A stretch of DNA of 64,000 nt from contig NC_043755.1 of assembly GCF_902148845.1 (NCBI RefSeq), positions 13,262,896-13,326,895 on the forward strand, given 5' to 3'. The notes under the pieces were generated by a model. It did no database searches and had not been told where the DNA came from. It worked only from the letters and a program-made list of their open reading frames with translations. The DNA is from Salarias fasciatus (lineage: Eukaryota > Chordata > Actinopteri > Blenniiformes > Blenniidae). Below, in pieces: positions 51,152 to 61,900 of this stretch (positions within the stretch are counted from its first letter, which is position 1; each line of letters opens with the position of its first letter). A program made the position numbers and the translations under genes.

Positions 51152-52635
51152 TTTATTCTTAAATTACAAACCATAACAAAAAGTTTCCAGGCAAAAAAAA
51201 AAAAAAAAAGGTTACACAAATTTCATTCTGCAGGTTGGAAAATCTAAAACTGAGCCGATGTAAGCATGTAAGAAATATAAAAATAACAACTGGATATTTC
51301 CACAGGCGATGGCACCTCTTACTCCTTCAGAAACTGTAAGAGAACCCATTAGAAATGCACAAAAAAAAGGAAACAAAACACAAAAACATTTACTTAAACT
51401 CAACCCTGAACACATCAGTTCTCCATACCTGTCAGCCTGTAATGTTTCCATGGCTCTCTCTCGCTCTCTCTCTCTCTCCAAACACGCACGATTCACAAAA
51501 CTTTAGGAACACACCAATTGAAAACACTTTAGAGGGACAACAAGAATATTAATGAGGCCAGAACGGCCTCAACAGCTTTAGAGATGAAAACACAGATTTC
51601 ACGTTAAAATCCAAATTATTTAAAGCTGGGGAATGTTAAAACAATCTGATACGTGCACATTTATTAAAGACAGGGCTATAAATAATTTAGAATTTGAAAA
51701 AACTGCAGAAATTCTCAAGCCCTACGATATCCTGAATTTAAACTATGTTAAATATTAAGCATGAAATTTAAAGATCCACACACTATAAGAATGCCATGGA
51801 CTGCATCTGTTACCTTTCCTTACTTAAAACACCTTAAGATTTTATCAAACCGCATTCAGCTCTACACTTTCCAAAAGTTAGCATTTTAACAATGAGAATT
51901 TTCAAAAGGAAAGGCCGAATAAACCGGGAAATCTTTTAGATAGGCTGGAAGTGGGGAACAGTTTCATTAAGGATTAAATTCTCCGTCAGAGTTGTCGGGT
52001 GACTTGAGCTCCAATGAGCCCTTGTCTGCGTGCTAAGTTAGCTGAGAGAGTTAAAGTGATGATAAGCATGTGGCCGTTCGCGATAATGGCTCAGTTCCAT
52101 TTCCAGGAGTAAAATCCCCATTATGCTTTCATTCACTGCACATGACAAGTCTGCCTGGGATTCCCAGAAGCCCCCCCCCTGGGTGTTCCAGAAGAAATGT
52201 AAACAACACAAGCAGCCTGGGTGTTGAGTCCGTCTACCTTTCAACATAAAATACTTGGGAACTTAACATGAACAGACCTGATGCAGTTGAACACCACGGT
52301 GAGTGTGTTGAACGTCTTTCACATGATGTACTGAATATGATATGGGATTTCTTCATTCACAACAACACTGTTTACTGATCAGTGCCAGAACCGTCACTTC
52401 CAGTGTATCAACACAATTACCTGCCGAGTGGATCGGGCTGATCCGCCCAGACTGTTATGAACCAAAGAGGCACCGAAAACGAAGAAAACATGGCTTTGTT
52501 TGTGACTGAATGCCTCCTCTGACCAAGCAATACACCCACATCCAGTCTGTGACTTGAGTGAACACCAGCATAATGTGAGGAATTAATTAATGGAACAGAA
52601 CGGAGCCATTCAGTGATGACGAATTAATGATCACT
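51152..52635 (-). other. rnf146: Probable RNF146 3' UTR
   Basis: From the RNF146 stop codon the minus strand runs about 1.5 kb without another coding signal to TTTATT at 51152-51157, which is AATAAA on the minus strand. A long 3' UTR is usual for this gene. The exact cleavage site is inferred. Confidence 0.45.
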
Positions 52636-53802
52636 TCACACTTCAGTCACTGTACACTGGCCGTCAGGCATTCTGGACCTTCCACTGCTACTGGATGAGG
52701 AGGAGGGAGAGCTGGACAGCGCACGGGGAGCGGGTCTGTCCTCTGGATTCAGTCTTTGTCTCTGCGGCCTGTCTGCCAGGGGCTCCACGCGCTCTCCGTC
52801 TCCCCTCTCCTCTTCTTCGTCCTCCTCTTCCTCGTCGTCGCTCCAGTCTCCAGATCCAGACTCGTCCACAGAGGTGTGAGGGTCAGAGGACCTGGAGGGT
52901 GAAGCCTCCTCCTCCTCGTCTTCTTCCTCTCCTTCTCCAGTCTCGGAGCGCTCGTGAGAAGGTGTGGGCCTGGGGCTGATTTGCAGCTGGGAGAGAGCAT
53001 CCTCGAGAGACGGGCTCGTGCTGGGGCCAGGCTGACCCCCAAGGGAAGTGGGAGGTCTGGAATTAACCGAAGGGGCTGTTACAGAAGAAGAGACGCCTGG
53101 AACCTGTTGCTGGATACCTGCTACTGTAGTATCAGCCCCATCAGCAGAGTTTTCTCGGCTCGCTGCGCCCACAGCCCCAGTCACACCCTCAGCGTCCAAA
53201 CGCAGTCCTGCCACTCCCTTCTTGGGAATATCCAAAATGTCCCTTTTCATCTTTCGCCTGCGACCGTGCTCATTGCGCCGATACTGCACCATGTTCTCCA
53301 AATCAGCTACATACAAAAAACCAGCAATCAGCATTTCAGCTGTTTTCTTGCCCTTGGAGAAAGCGTCCTCCAGCTCACGGCTGGTTCTCTCGTCATACTG
53401 CCACCAGCCATTACGGCCCTCATAATACCAGGCGTGATCGCTTGCAGCCCCACCCCGACCTCCTGCCGACGCTTTCAGCTCCTCCGGTGAGAGCAGTGTG
53501 GGCCTTTCCAGGAAGTCATCCGGCACCTCCTGCCTGCACAGAGCACATCGTTTGCTCTGCCAGGACGCTCCCTTCACACACAGGAAGCAGAAGACATGAT
53601 GGCACGGCAGCTGGACTGGGTGGACGCAGCTCTGCAGACAGATGGCACACTCTGGTACAGACAGGGCCGGGGATGAGTTGCTGGAACCGGAGCAGGAGGA
53701 GTCTGCACTGTTCCCACTTCCACCACCACCACCGCTACTGCTGCCTTTTTTACTGGATGGAAGGGAGTTAACAGAGTGGTCTACTTCTCCACAACTAGCC
53801 AT
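52636..53802 (-). CDS. rnf146: RNF146 (Iduna), poly-ADP-ribose-directed E3 ubiquitin ligase
   Basis: A single coding exon of 388 aa (human 359), as in other vertebrates. The ATG at 53802 ([10 protein letters not shown]) was chosen because it matches the human start and because a ctttttcag acceptor lies nine bases upstream; the frame continues 12 codons further but into the intron. Residues 52-91 form a C3HC4 RING ([11 protein letters not shown] ... CHHVFCFLC ... CALCRQ). Residues about 110-186 form the WWE domain that binds iso-ADP-ribose ([20 protein letters not shown]). The C-terminal half is acidic and Ser-rich, and the end [10 protein letters not shown] is conserved. In mammals it ubiquitinates PARylated targets such as axin with tankyrase, promoting Wnt signalling. 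The neighbouring RSPO3 also acts in Wnt signalling, but linkage alone does not show co-regulation. Confidence 0.97.
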   Translation of the reverse strand: MASCGEVDHSVNSLPSSKKGSSSGGGGGSGNSADSSCSGSSNSSPALSVPECAICLQSCVHPVQLPCHHVFCFLCVKGASWQSKRCALCRQEVPDDFLERPTLLSPEELKASAGGRGGAASDHAWYYEGRNGWWQYDERTSRELEDAFSKGKKTAEMLIAGFLYVADLENMVQYRRNEHGRRRKMKRDILDIPKKGVAGLRLDAEGVTGAVGAASRENSADGADTTVAGIQQQVPGVSSSVTAPSVNSRPPTSLGGQPGPSTSPSLEDALSQLQISPRPTPSHERSETGEGEEEDEEEEASPSRSSDPHTSVDESGSGDWSDDEEEEDEEEERGDGERVEPLADRPQRQRLNPEDRPAPRALSSSPSSSSSSSGRSRMPDGQCTVTEV

Positions 53803-54076
53803 CCTGAAGTACTGAAAAAGAAAAGGGACAATTGCCAAAGAAACAAAAACAAAATCAATAACATATAGTTTTTGCTCAAGATTCGATGCATTGTCATTAG
53901 AAGTGCTGCATTCTGTTGTCCACCTTAAGGCAAAAATACATTAAGGAAAAATAAACTACATATTTGTGAAAGCAAGTGGATCACATCATGAATAAGTTAA
54001 TCTAATGGATGAGTTGGTGGATACATGTCCCCTTTATCTTCATACAAAGCAGACAAACATGACATTTGAGGCTTAC

Positions 54077-54136
54077 TTAAAGTAGTTTCAGTGGTGTTGT
54101 ATCATCAGGAGAGCTGTTGGATCTTCAATCGTCCCA
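54077..54136 (-). promoter_or_regulatory. rnf146: Candidate non-coding 5' UTR exon of RNF146
   Basis: On the minus strand the 60-bp block is bordered by a cgttttcag acceptor and a GTAAGC donor, with no long frame. It fits between the promoter region at about 55.1 kb and the coding exon. Confidence 0.45.
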
Positions 54137-54209
54137 CTGAAAACGAGTAGATGATGAAAAAATACTGTTAAACAATGCTTACAATGGTAACAATGTACAG
54201 ATATTAAGA

Positions 54210-54480
54210 TAAAACAAGATAAATGACAAAGATTGTCCTTTATTGTCCAACAGAGGAGGGATTTTCATGGTTGCAGCAGCACAGGACAGTAATAAAGAAT
54301 ACAGGCACTGATAATAAACACAAAAAGACAACATGGAACAATAACAGCGACTGTACTTTATGATAAAGTTGTTGGCGCTTGGGCTTAAAAGTTATTTATT
54401 GGACGGAACGATTGTTTGGACAGGGTGCTGTACAGGGAGCAGAGATTATGTGCCACATTAGCTATATTATAAAAGGTAAT
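54210..54480 (-). mobile_element. Putative LINE 3' tail in the RNF146 intron
   Basis: The sequence gataaatgacaaagattgtcctttattgtcc and the adjoining A-rich, 'aataaaca'-rich stretch resemble the 3' ends of Rex/Babar-type fish LINEs in reverse orientation. No coding part remains. Confidence 0.35.
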
Positions 54481-55081
54481 TCCTGACGTAAACCTCTTGT
54501 GTGGAAACAAGCTGGATGTCCCAAGTCTCAAGTGAGCACAGATTATTTAAGATAATTCACTTGGTTATGACTGAAATGTAAGAGCCTGCTTTGCTGGCAA
54601 ACAAAGGGCTGCTCTGTTCATGATCGTGCCACAATCAGTTATCTGTGTCAGCTGTTACAAGTTTGCCCTGACTGCAGCCAGCTGCCCTCCTCACAGAGCC
54701 ACTGGTAGAGGCAGCTAGCGCTAAATCAGATCCGCAGCTAACGGGACTCACTCAGTGGTGACTATCCAAAACAACTAGTTAAACACAAGAAAAACGCACA
54801 ACATCCGCTCATGGCGACGCGTTTGTTGTTGCGCCCACAAGCACAAACACGAATCCAGCCATTCGGCTGCAGAGTGATTACCCTACCAAACAGAGCCCCG
54901 AAAAAAAACAAAGAGAACCTGTTGTGGCGAGCTAGCGCTGGCTATTCTGTGGGAAGCGCTCCGACTCCAGCAAATAGACGGAGTTCATCTGACGGCGCTA
55001 GCTTGTTTTAGCAGTGGCGACATAAACAGTCGTGAAAAGCGTTCCCTCGCGACACAAGTGGTACAACAGCTGTATACGTAC

Positions 55082-55395
55082 CGTGCCGCTGGATCTGGTT
55101 CGCTCCTGCAATTCGTAAGGACGGTACTTATTGTCAATGCTAATTTAACGACTTCCAATGCTGACTGGCTTTGTTTTCCTCCGAAAAAAGAAGCAGAGGA
55201 TAAAGACGACTACGTAACTGTACGTGATGACGCAAGCTGACGCAAAATGGCACGACCCCTCTCTTATGCGCATGTCACTGGAGGCGTCTTCCTGTTCGCT
55301 CGTGGCTAGTAGAGGACGTTGGTGTCACAGAGGAGAGGGGCTCGTCAAATATCCTTATTTCAGCCAAATCAAGACAACAAAGAACCGCAGAGAAG
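55082..55395. promoter_or_regulatory. Probable bidirectional promoter of RNF146 (-) and mdh2 (+)
   Basis: An excellent minus-strand donor (gtacgt at 55081-55076) marks the end of a probable RNF146 first exon starting at 55082. About 200-300 bp to the right lies the mdh2 ATG. The interval contains CRE-like tgacgca words (55227-55245), a YY1-like aaaatggc, an NRF1-like tgcgcatg and an ETS-like cttcct, typical of housekeeping and mitochondrial gene promoters. No TATA box was seen. The start sites themselves are inferred. Confidence 0.5.
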
Positions 55396-56409
55396 ATGTT
55401 TTCCCGTGCCGTCAGACCCACCGTCAGCCTCGCCCGGAGCCTGTCCACCTCCTCGCAGAACAACGCCAAGGTGGCGGTGCTCGGGGCTTCAGGCGGCATA
55501 GGCCAGCCGCTCTCTCTGCTGCTTAAGAACAGCCCCCTGGTGAGTAACCTCTCCCTGTACGACATCGCCCACACACCCGGGGTGGCCGCGGACCTCAGCC
55601 ACATCGAGACCAGGGCCCACGTGACCGGCTACATGGGACCCGACCAGCTCGACGCCGCTCTGAAGGGCTGCGATGTTGTGGTCATCCCCGCCGGTGTGCC
55701 CAGGAAGCCCGGCATGACCCGTGACGACCTCTTCAACACCAACGCCACCATCGTAGCCACCTTGGCCGACGCCTGCGCCCGCAACTGCCCCGAGGCGATG
55801 ATCTGCATTATCGCCAATCCCGTCAACTCCACCATCCCCATTACAGCAGAGGTCATGAAGAAGCACGGCGTCTACAACCCCAACAAAGTGTTCGGTGTCA
55901 CAACCTTGGACATTGTCAGAGCAAACACCTTCGTGGCAGAGCTTAAAGGTCTCGACCCAGCTCGCGTCAATGTTCCGGTCATTGGAGGTCACGCTGGAAA
56001 GACCATCATCCCCCTGATTTCCCAGTGCACGCCTAAAGTGGAGTTCCCCGCTGACCAGCTGTCCGCCCTGACCGGCAGGATCCAGGAGGCCGGCACCGAG
56101 GTGGTGAAGGCCAAGGCTGGAGCCGGATCTGCCACCCTCTCCATGGCCTACGCCGGTGCCCGCTTCACCTTCTCTGTTCTGGACGCCATGAATGGAAAGG
56201 AGGGAGTGGTGGAGTGCGCGTTTGTCAGGTCAGAGGAGACCGAGTGCAAGTACTTCTCCACACCTCTCCTCCTGGGCAAGACCGGCATCGAGAAGAACCT
56301 GGGCCTGGGCAAGCTGACTGCCTTCGAGGAGAAGCTGGTGGCTGATGCTATTGGAGAGCTGAAGGCTTCCATCAAGAAGGGCGAGGACTTTGTGGCTAAC
56401 ATGAAGTGA
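55396..56409 (+). CDS. mdh2: Mitochondrial malate dehydrogenase, intronless
   Basis: One uninterrupted exon of 337 aa (human 338). It oxidises malate to oxaloacetate with NAD+ in the matrix (citric acid cycle, malate-aspartate shuttle). Residues 1-23 form a mitochondrial presequence rich in Arg and Ser ([20 protein letters not shown]). The NAD-binding loop is GASGGIG (30-36), followed by Asp56. The substrate loop [16 protein letters not shown] carries Arg103 and Arg109. Asp172 and Arg175 are present, and the catalytic His199 lies in [11 protein letters not shown]. Every catalytic residue expected from human is present. Vertebrate MDH2 normally has nine exons, so this copy looks like a retrogene or a secondarily intronless gene. 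Codons are GC-rich at third positions, as in highly expressed genes. Human has no MDH2 between RNF146 and RSPO3. Whether a spliced parent gene exists elsewhere cannot be judged here. Confidence 0.95.
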   Translation: MFSRAVRPTVSLARSLSTSSQNNAKVAVLGASGGIGQPLSLLLKNSPLVSNLSLYDIAHTPGVAADLSHIETRAHVTGYMGPDQLDAALKGCDVVVIPAGVPRKPGMTRDDLFNTNATIVATLADACARNCPEAMICIIANPVNSTIPITAEVMKKHGVYNPNKVFGVTTLDIVRANTFVAELKGLDPARVNVPVIGGHAGKTIIPLISQCTPKVEFPADQLSALTGRIQEAGTEVVKAKAGAGSATLSMAYAGARFTFSVLDAMNGKEGVVECAFVRSEETECKYFSTPLLLGKTGIEKNLGLGKLTAFEEKLVADAIGELKASIKKGEDFVANMK

Positions 56410-56825
56410 ACAGGGGACATTCAATTAGTCCAGAACAGCAGCTGTGATTGATGATTGGTTCCGTCTTAATTTAAAAAGCATCAGGGTAAAATCTGGAGAT
56501 CCGTCAGTGTTTCCTCTTTCATTTTTGTTTGAGCGGTAGAATCTATTCGACTCAAAAAATACTGCTTTTGACCTCTTGGTCCTTTATTTTGCTTTAATTG
56601 CCCTCCATTTTCAAACCTGGCTTTACCTGACACCTGTGGTTTGTGTACATACTGTACCGTGACGTCTATATTTTGCAGATGTCAAAATATCTCATATTTT
56701 CATGTACAGTCTGTATTTTGAGAATTCTCTGCTGAATTAACGAGGAGGAAATACTGAAATACTGTCATGCCTGTTGATGCAAATTCAGTAGATGTTCTTC
56801 AATGAGCTAAAATACTCACTCCACC

Positions 56826-56831
56826 AATAAA
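56826..56831 (+). terminator. AATAAA poly(A) signal of mdh2
   Basis: A canonical signal 416 bp after the stop codon. No A-tract follows it, so if the gene arose by retroposition the tail has decayed. Confidence 0.6.
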
Positions 56832-56849
56832 CAGATTAGCTTTAAATTG

Positions 56850-57934
56850 TTTGTTCTTCCTCTTCATTTTCAAATCATTGCTGTGACATTGAATCAAAAT
56901 GATTGATAGGGGCATGGATGACTGATACGCAACGCAGTGCAGCCATTTTATACACCTGTTGCGCTTCAGCAGAGACGGAGCCTATTCCAGCTAATGGTAA
57001 GCAAAGGTCAAGGCGTACCTCTCACAGGCCACCATTCCGTTTATGACTATTAAAAGTAACCAATTACCTGATATGGATGGATTGTGGTGTGGAGCTTTTT
57101 GCAGGTACAGAGAGACCGTGCAAACCCGGCACACAAAGGCTTTGCCTTGGCCTGACCTGCTAAGTTAGATCAGATTGACATAGTTATCCTGAATTTTAAC
57201 AAGCTGAACAGGTTGAAGTGTCAAAATAAATCTGGATTAGTTGGATATGTACAAGTGAGTCATAGTAACTGGACACTTGAAATAAGGAAAGTCACATTTA
57301 GTTGTGAAGTTGGAGCAGCGTGTTAGTACTTGTGATTGCTTCTTTAAAGTAGCATCAGAAACCTTTACTGACAAAAACAATGAAATATCGTTTATTTACA
57401 CTGCAGATATATACTTTGATCATGCCTGTCCCTGATGCCATTGTCAGTATACCAATAACTGTTTCTTAGCTACAAAAATATTTTTGATCATAGTGAGGTT
57501 TACAAAATATTCAATTGTGACTGAAGGCTTCTACCATAACGATTTATGTGTGTTATGCTTGATAATTTAATGAAAAGCCATGTCTCTTAACCAGCATTCA
57601 TCTGTTTCATTTTTATTTTCCTGGAGTTAACTGCATTACGTTTAATCAAAACCAGTTGCAAAGATTCTGTGGTTGAAATTTTAAACACATAATGTGAAAC
57701 CGACAATTTGTGTTTCTTTGGAAAGATGTTGCGGATGTGGGCCACACACCGGTTGTACGTGACTGATCCGACGCACGTGATTAACTTCCCAGGGTCGCAA
57801 TCCTCTCACCAGGACCAAAGCATACTTAGACCAAACAGTTTCCATATTGTCTCTGACCTTCATTCCATTCTCTCTGAAAAGCAAGTTTTTCGGTGAAGAT
57901 TGCACAAAATCAGAATAAATAAGTCATAACAGAC
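56850..57934. other. Spacer between mdh2 and RSPO3
   Basis: AT-rich and without a recognisable gene or repeat. Confidence 0.4.
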
Positions 57935-57954
57935 AAATACAAACCCAATATAGT

Positions 57955-58730
57955 TTTATTTGACATATAGGTGTTTTTGGTTCCTAGTCAAAGAGCGTTA
58001 TTGAGAGAACAGAGTCAATTTACATTAAAGAAACACCAGTGATAGATTAGATTTGTCACTTATCTGGATGAGATTATCTTGTGTCCAAGATGTACAAAAC
58101 ATGGTTTTTGAGCTGAAATTCACAGGATGCAGGTGTCCCTGCAATCTGTCGACTGCAGCGATTGTGAAGATGTCACAGAATGACAGGCAAAGATGCACTT
58201 AAATTTTTTTTTTGTCTTGACAAATTCTGCACCAAATAAAGAGATCTAAAGCACAGAAACAACAATAATAAACAATTGTTCTACATATTGCTCTAAAATC
58301 TACATTCAAAAACCAAGATGCGCAATGTTGTACCAGAGCCCCATTAAATAACCATATCAACAAGCACATAACACCTTTGTCTCGCAGTCTGATAGTTTTC
58401 CACACATTTACAGACAGTTCTCACTCTGTTCTTCAGTCCCAACAGCAGTCTCGGCAGTGTCTCCTGCATCTTTTCAGGTGAGACACCCTCAGCGGTGGAA
58501 GTCAGCAAATTGAGGCTAACAGGGTAGAAAAAAAAAAAAAAAAAAAAGACTTTCTAAAGTCATTAGTGGCCCAAGCCTTGTGGCTGAACGTGCCCCATCC
58601 CGCTTGTGCATAAACAGTATATTCAAATCATACAGGTAGCAGCAACACCCCTGCAGAGAGGGGTCGTGGGGGGCAAACAGAGGGTGAGGGCAGGGAGGCT
58701 GGGGAGGATCATCCGACCTCGTTCCAGGTA
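57955..58730 (-). other. rspo3: RSPO3 3' UTR
   Basis: Follows the RSPO3 stop codon on the minus strand and ends near TTTATT at 57955-57960 (AATAAA on the minus strand). An A/T homopolymer of about 18 bases lies at 58530-58548. Confidence 0.5.
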
Positions 58731-58957
58731 TTACTGTACAAGACTTCCTTCCGGGGAGAGCGGCTCTGTGTAGTGGCCTCTGCGGTGCCTGTGCTCCGTT
58801 TTGTTCCTGTTGTCAGAGTCTTCGCGTTCGCCCGTGTCTCTCTCCTCCTGCTCCCTCTCTCTATCCCTCTTCCTCTCCCGTCTGCCCTCCTGATTCTCCT
58901 TGTCTTTCCTGTTGTTCCGATTTCTCCGCTCTCTCCGGTCATTCTTCCTGCGGCCGC
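58731..58957 (-). CDS. rspo3: R-spondin 3, terminal coding exon (partial gene)
   Basis: On the minus strand a ttatttttcag acceptor precedes a 227-bp exon. In the one frame giving a conserved-looking tail it encodes about 75 residues, GRRKNDRRERRNRNN ... EGSLVQ, ending at TAA (58731). It is strongly basic with Arg/Glu alternation, as expected for the C-terminal heparin-binding tail that follows the thrombospondin repeat of R-spondins. The tail itself is weakly diagnostic. The assignment rests largely on gene order and orientation, because RSPO3 flanks RNF146 in the same orientation in vertebrates. RSPO3 is a secreted Wnt agonist acting through LGR4/5 and ZNRF3/RNF43. The signal peptide, furin-like and TSP1 exons were not found up to 64000 and presumably lie beyond the window. 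Another frame is also open across the exon, which lowers certainty. Confidence 0.65.
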
Positions 58958-61900
58958 CTGAAAAATAAGGAAAACAGTTGTGTGAGCTTTGACAGCTTTC
59001 TCATAAGGAAGGATTTAGTGAAAACCAATAAGTGTACTTTGGTGGAGTTGGTGTTCACAGTTGAAAATCAAGTTTTGAAGAAAGTAATGCTGCCTGCTGA
59101 GTAGAAAAACTTCATATTTGACAAATATAACAACTGAACATACAAGAAAGACCTTCTTATCTGAAAATAGACATTAAAATATGCTACTTTCTCAAAGTTA
59201 GATGAGGTGGGTGCAAAAGACTTTCAATGAAACTGTAGGGCCCCATTTTGACCACTAGGGGGCAGTCTACGACCACTAATAACACGCCACACGGTCAGCC
59301 TCTATCAGCTGTTGCCGCTCTCTGTCTGTGATGAGCAGACCTTTGTCCAAAATAGAAAGCCTTTAAATAAACCCCCGCTTTATCTGCTCTTGCAACACCA
59401 TCTCATAAACAAAACCAAGAGTTTGGGAATGCTGACAACTTATCTCCGCTCAAGCCACAGTTATTAATGATAATAACAAGATCCACCCTCAGGGAGGTTG
59501 GAGACAGGAGCCGCAGGAGAAAGCAGAGGAGGCCCTTTTCCTGTTGTTGTACTGCTGCAGCTCATGTGTGAGTGGAACGGAGCAGCACGGTGCGCTGGGC
59601 TGTTGGCTGGACGGTCGGGGATTGTGAAACTGCTGAAGTCGGCAGTAGGCACAGACACAGCGGGAGAGAAAGGGAGATAAACCACACGAGAGAAAGAGTT
59701 CTCTGTCTGTCACGTTTGGCCCCCGACACTCATCATTTCCCAGATCGTTCGTTAATCAAAACAGGTCTCCGGCTGGATCGCAGTCCGTGTTTGAATGATG
59801 TATTTTGGAAAAAGTAATACAAACCTCTCCCTCACCTGCTGCATTTAACCTTTTAGATATTATGCAAATGCAAAAAAGATGGGACACATCTCAATGGGTA
59901 CCACAGGATAGTTTGGAGGTTTAATCTCCCTAAAGTGAAAAGTCAGTCAAAAGGAGTCCCATCAATGATTGTGAGGTGAAATGTTTCACAGACGGATGAA
60001 TGAATAGAGTAATCTGGTGCACTGAGTCATTCGGGGTATGCCCCCGTCCTCTATAAACACAGGAAGTCCCCTTCGCTCTCATTGTTTTCTCTGTCCTGAC
60101 ACCATAACTATTTACAAGTTCGGAGGATTAGTCATACTGTAGCCCCGGTGCTTTTGTCGGGCCAGAGGAGAAATCTAATCCATGCCAGTGTTGAGATGAT
60201 TAGGGGAGTGTTTATCAAACCAACCTGCAGTTAGTTAGTTGGAACAGTTTCTGGTGGTCTTTTTGTAAACTGTGTGTTGACATGTGCATAACAGTCTGTT
60301 AATGAGACACCTTCAGAAGATTTGAAGCATTTTCAACAGACTTTCAGAACATTAACAAAAAATCAAGTTTTCCTGAAAAATATCTGCATGACTTGGTGGC
60401 TTGCAGTGACAGATTGGTTGGCAGGAACAGTCCTCCCGTACTGCGGGGAAGAGTAACTTGAACTTGTGGTGAAATGGCTCTTCTGAGTAAGATGAGAAGT
60501 TCAGACCCTTTCTGAGGTTTGTTTGATCAGTACCAGTGGTGGGTCAGCCGTTTGTGCACTGGGAATGTCAAATCATCTTGTAAATGGAGGTTAATTGCCT
60601 TCTGTCTGATTTAGCCAGAATTTTAATTTTCTAGCCTTGTGTGCAAGCCAGTATAGTTCATGGTGAAATTTTCAGAGGATGGATGATCTGTTTAAGCTGT
60701 TGTTAAGGAATGACATCTCATATCAAGTATGTTCATGGTTATAGATTGCTGGCCAATGGGACTTGTTTTTATTGGTTGGAAAGTTGACCAGCATTCTATT
60801 TGCATTTCACCGTCTAATGGCATGGTAACCCAACCAAACTTGGATCTGGCGAGTATCGAAGATACAGGGGAACACAGAAGATAAATTCATGGGTTTTAAG
60901 AAGCATCTGCTGCCCTGTGAGGACAGCACTGCCAGACATGCAATCATAAAAAGGATGTGATGCAAATGTTGGGTTTGTGAAATAATAATTTGTGAATGTA
61001 TGAAAAGTATCACTCAGATACTAGTGAGCGCCGAACAAGTAGACCGGAACCTTTTGAAAGGCAGACCTGCTTCCCAACAAGCACAGTCTGACTAAAGTTT
61101 GACTGAGATATTTAATGAAGTGCAAACCAAAGACCTCTGACTGGACCAAACCACAGGATGTACTGGGTGTTGGAAGAGTCGCGTCCTTCCAGCCGATCAC
61201 GTGCAACAAAGGAATTCCTGCTGGTGTTTCAACACTTTTATACATTCTCTTGCTGAGACTTACTTCTAAGCAGTTACACATGCCACCACATTAACTCCTG
61301 CACTGCATTAAGTTCACTCTTGGGAATTCATGAATGTACCACAGCAGTCATCCAACATCTATTTTGTTTTTGGTTACATCTCTTGATTCACTGTAAAAAA
61401 ACAAAACAAAACACAAGTGTAAAACAAACTTTATATGTTTTTCTTTACACAGGTCCAGATGAAGCTTTCATCAGACGACTGCAGCCACATGGTTGCGTTA
61501 GTACCATGCTAACGGTAGGTGGCTTATTTAATACTTAATTATATTGTTTTAACAGGATGGAGTCATCAGCAGATCCCATAAGCTCTACCCTGATATCAGC
61601 CTGTTTAAAAACATTTGATCCATCAGTCACTGTCATGTATTATATACGCATGATGTTGACTATCAGTGAAGCAGTGGGTGGTCTAATTTGCCTCGAATTA
61701 CCTCGAATCTCATAAAATGAACCTTTTGATGACAACTGAATATGAATAAAATCCAAGGAATAAGATATATTTGGGTTTTCTGTTTTTTAAGGCACTGGCA
61801 GGTTGAATTATTGTCCGTCTCCTGCCTCCATCTCAATTCTTCTCCTGCAGATCTGAGAGTCTTCTACTTTTATTTATCTAACTCAGCCGGCAAGTGTCAA

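Noticed and set aside
55489-55992. 167-codon minus-strand frame opposite mdh2
   Set aside because: Shadow of the GC-rich mdh2 coding sequence.
58709-58942. 77-codon frame MTGESGEIGTTGKTRR in the RSPO3 exon
   Set aside because: An alternative frame of the same exon; the frame ending in EGSLVQ fits an Arg/Lys-rich R-spondin tail and the splice acceptor better, though this is not proven.
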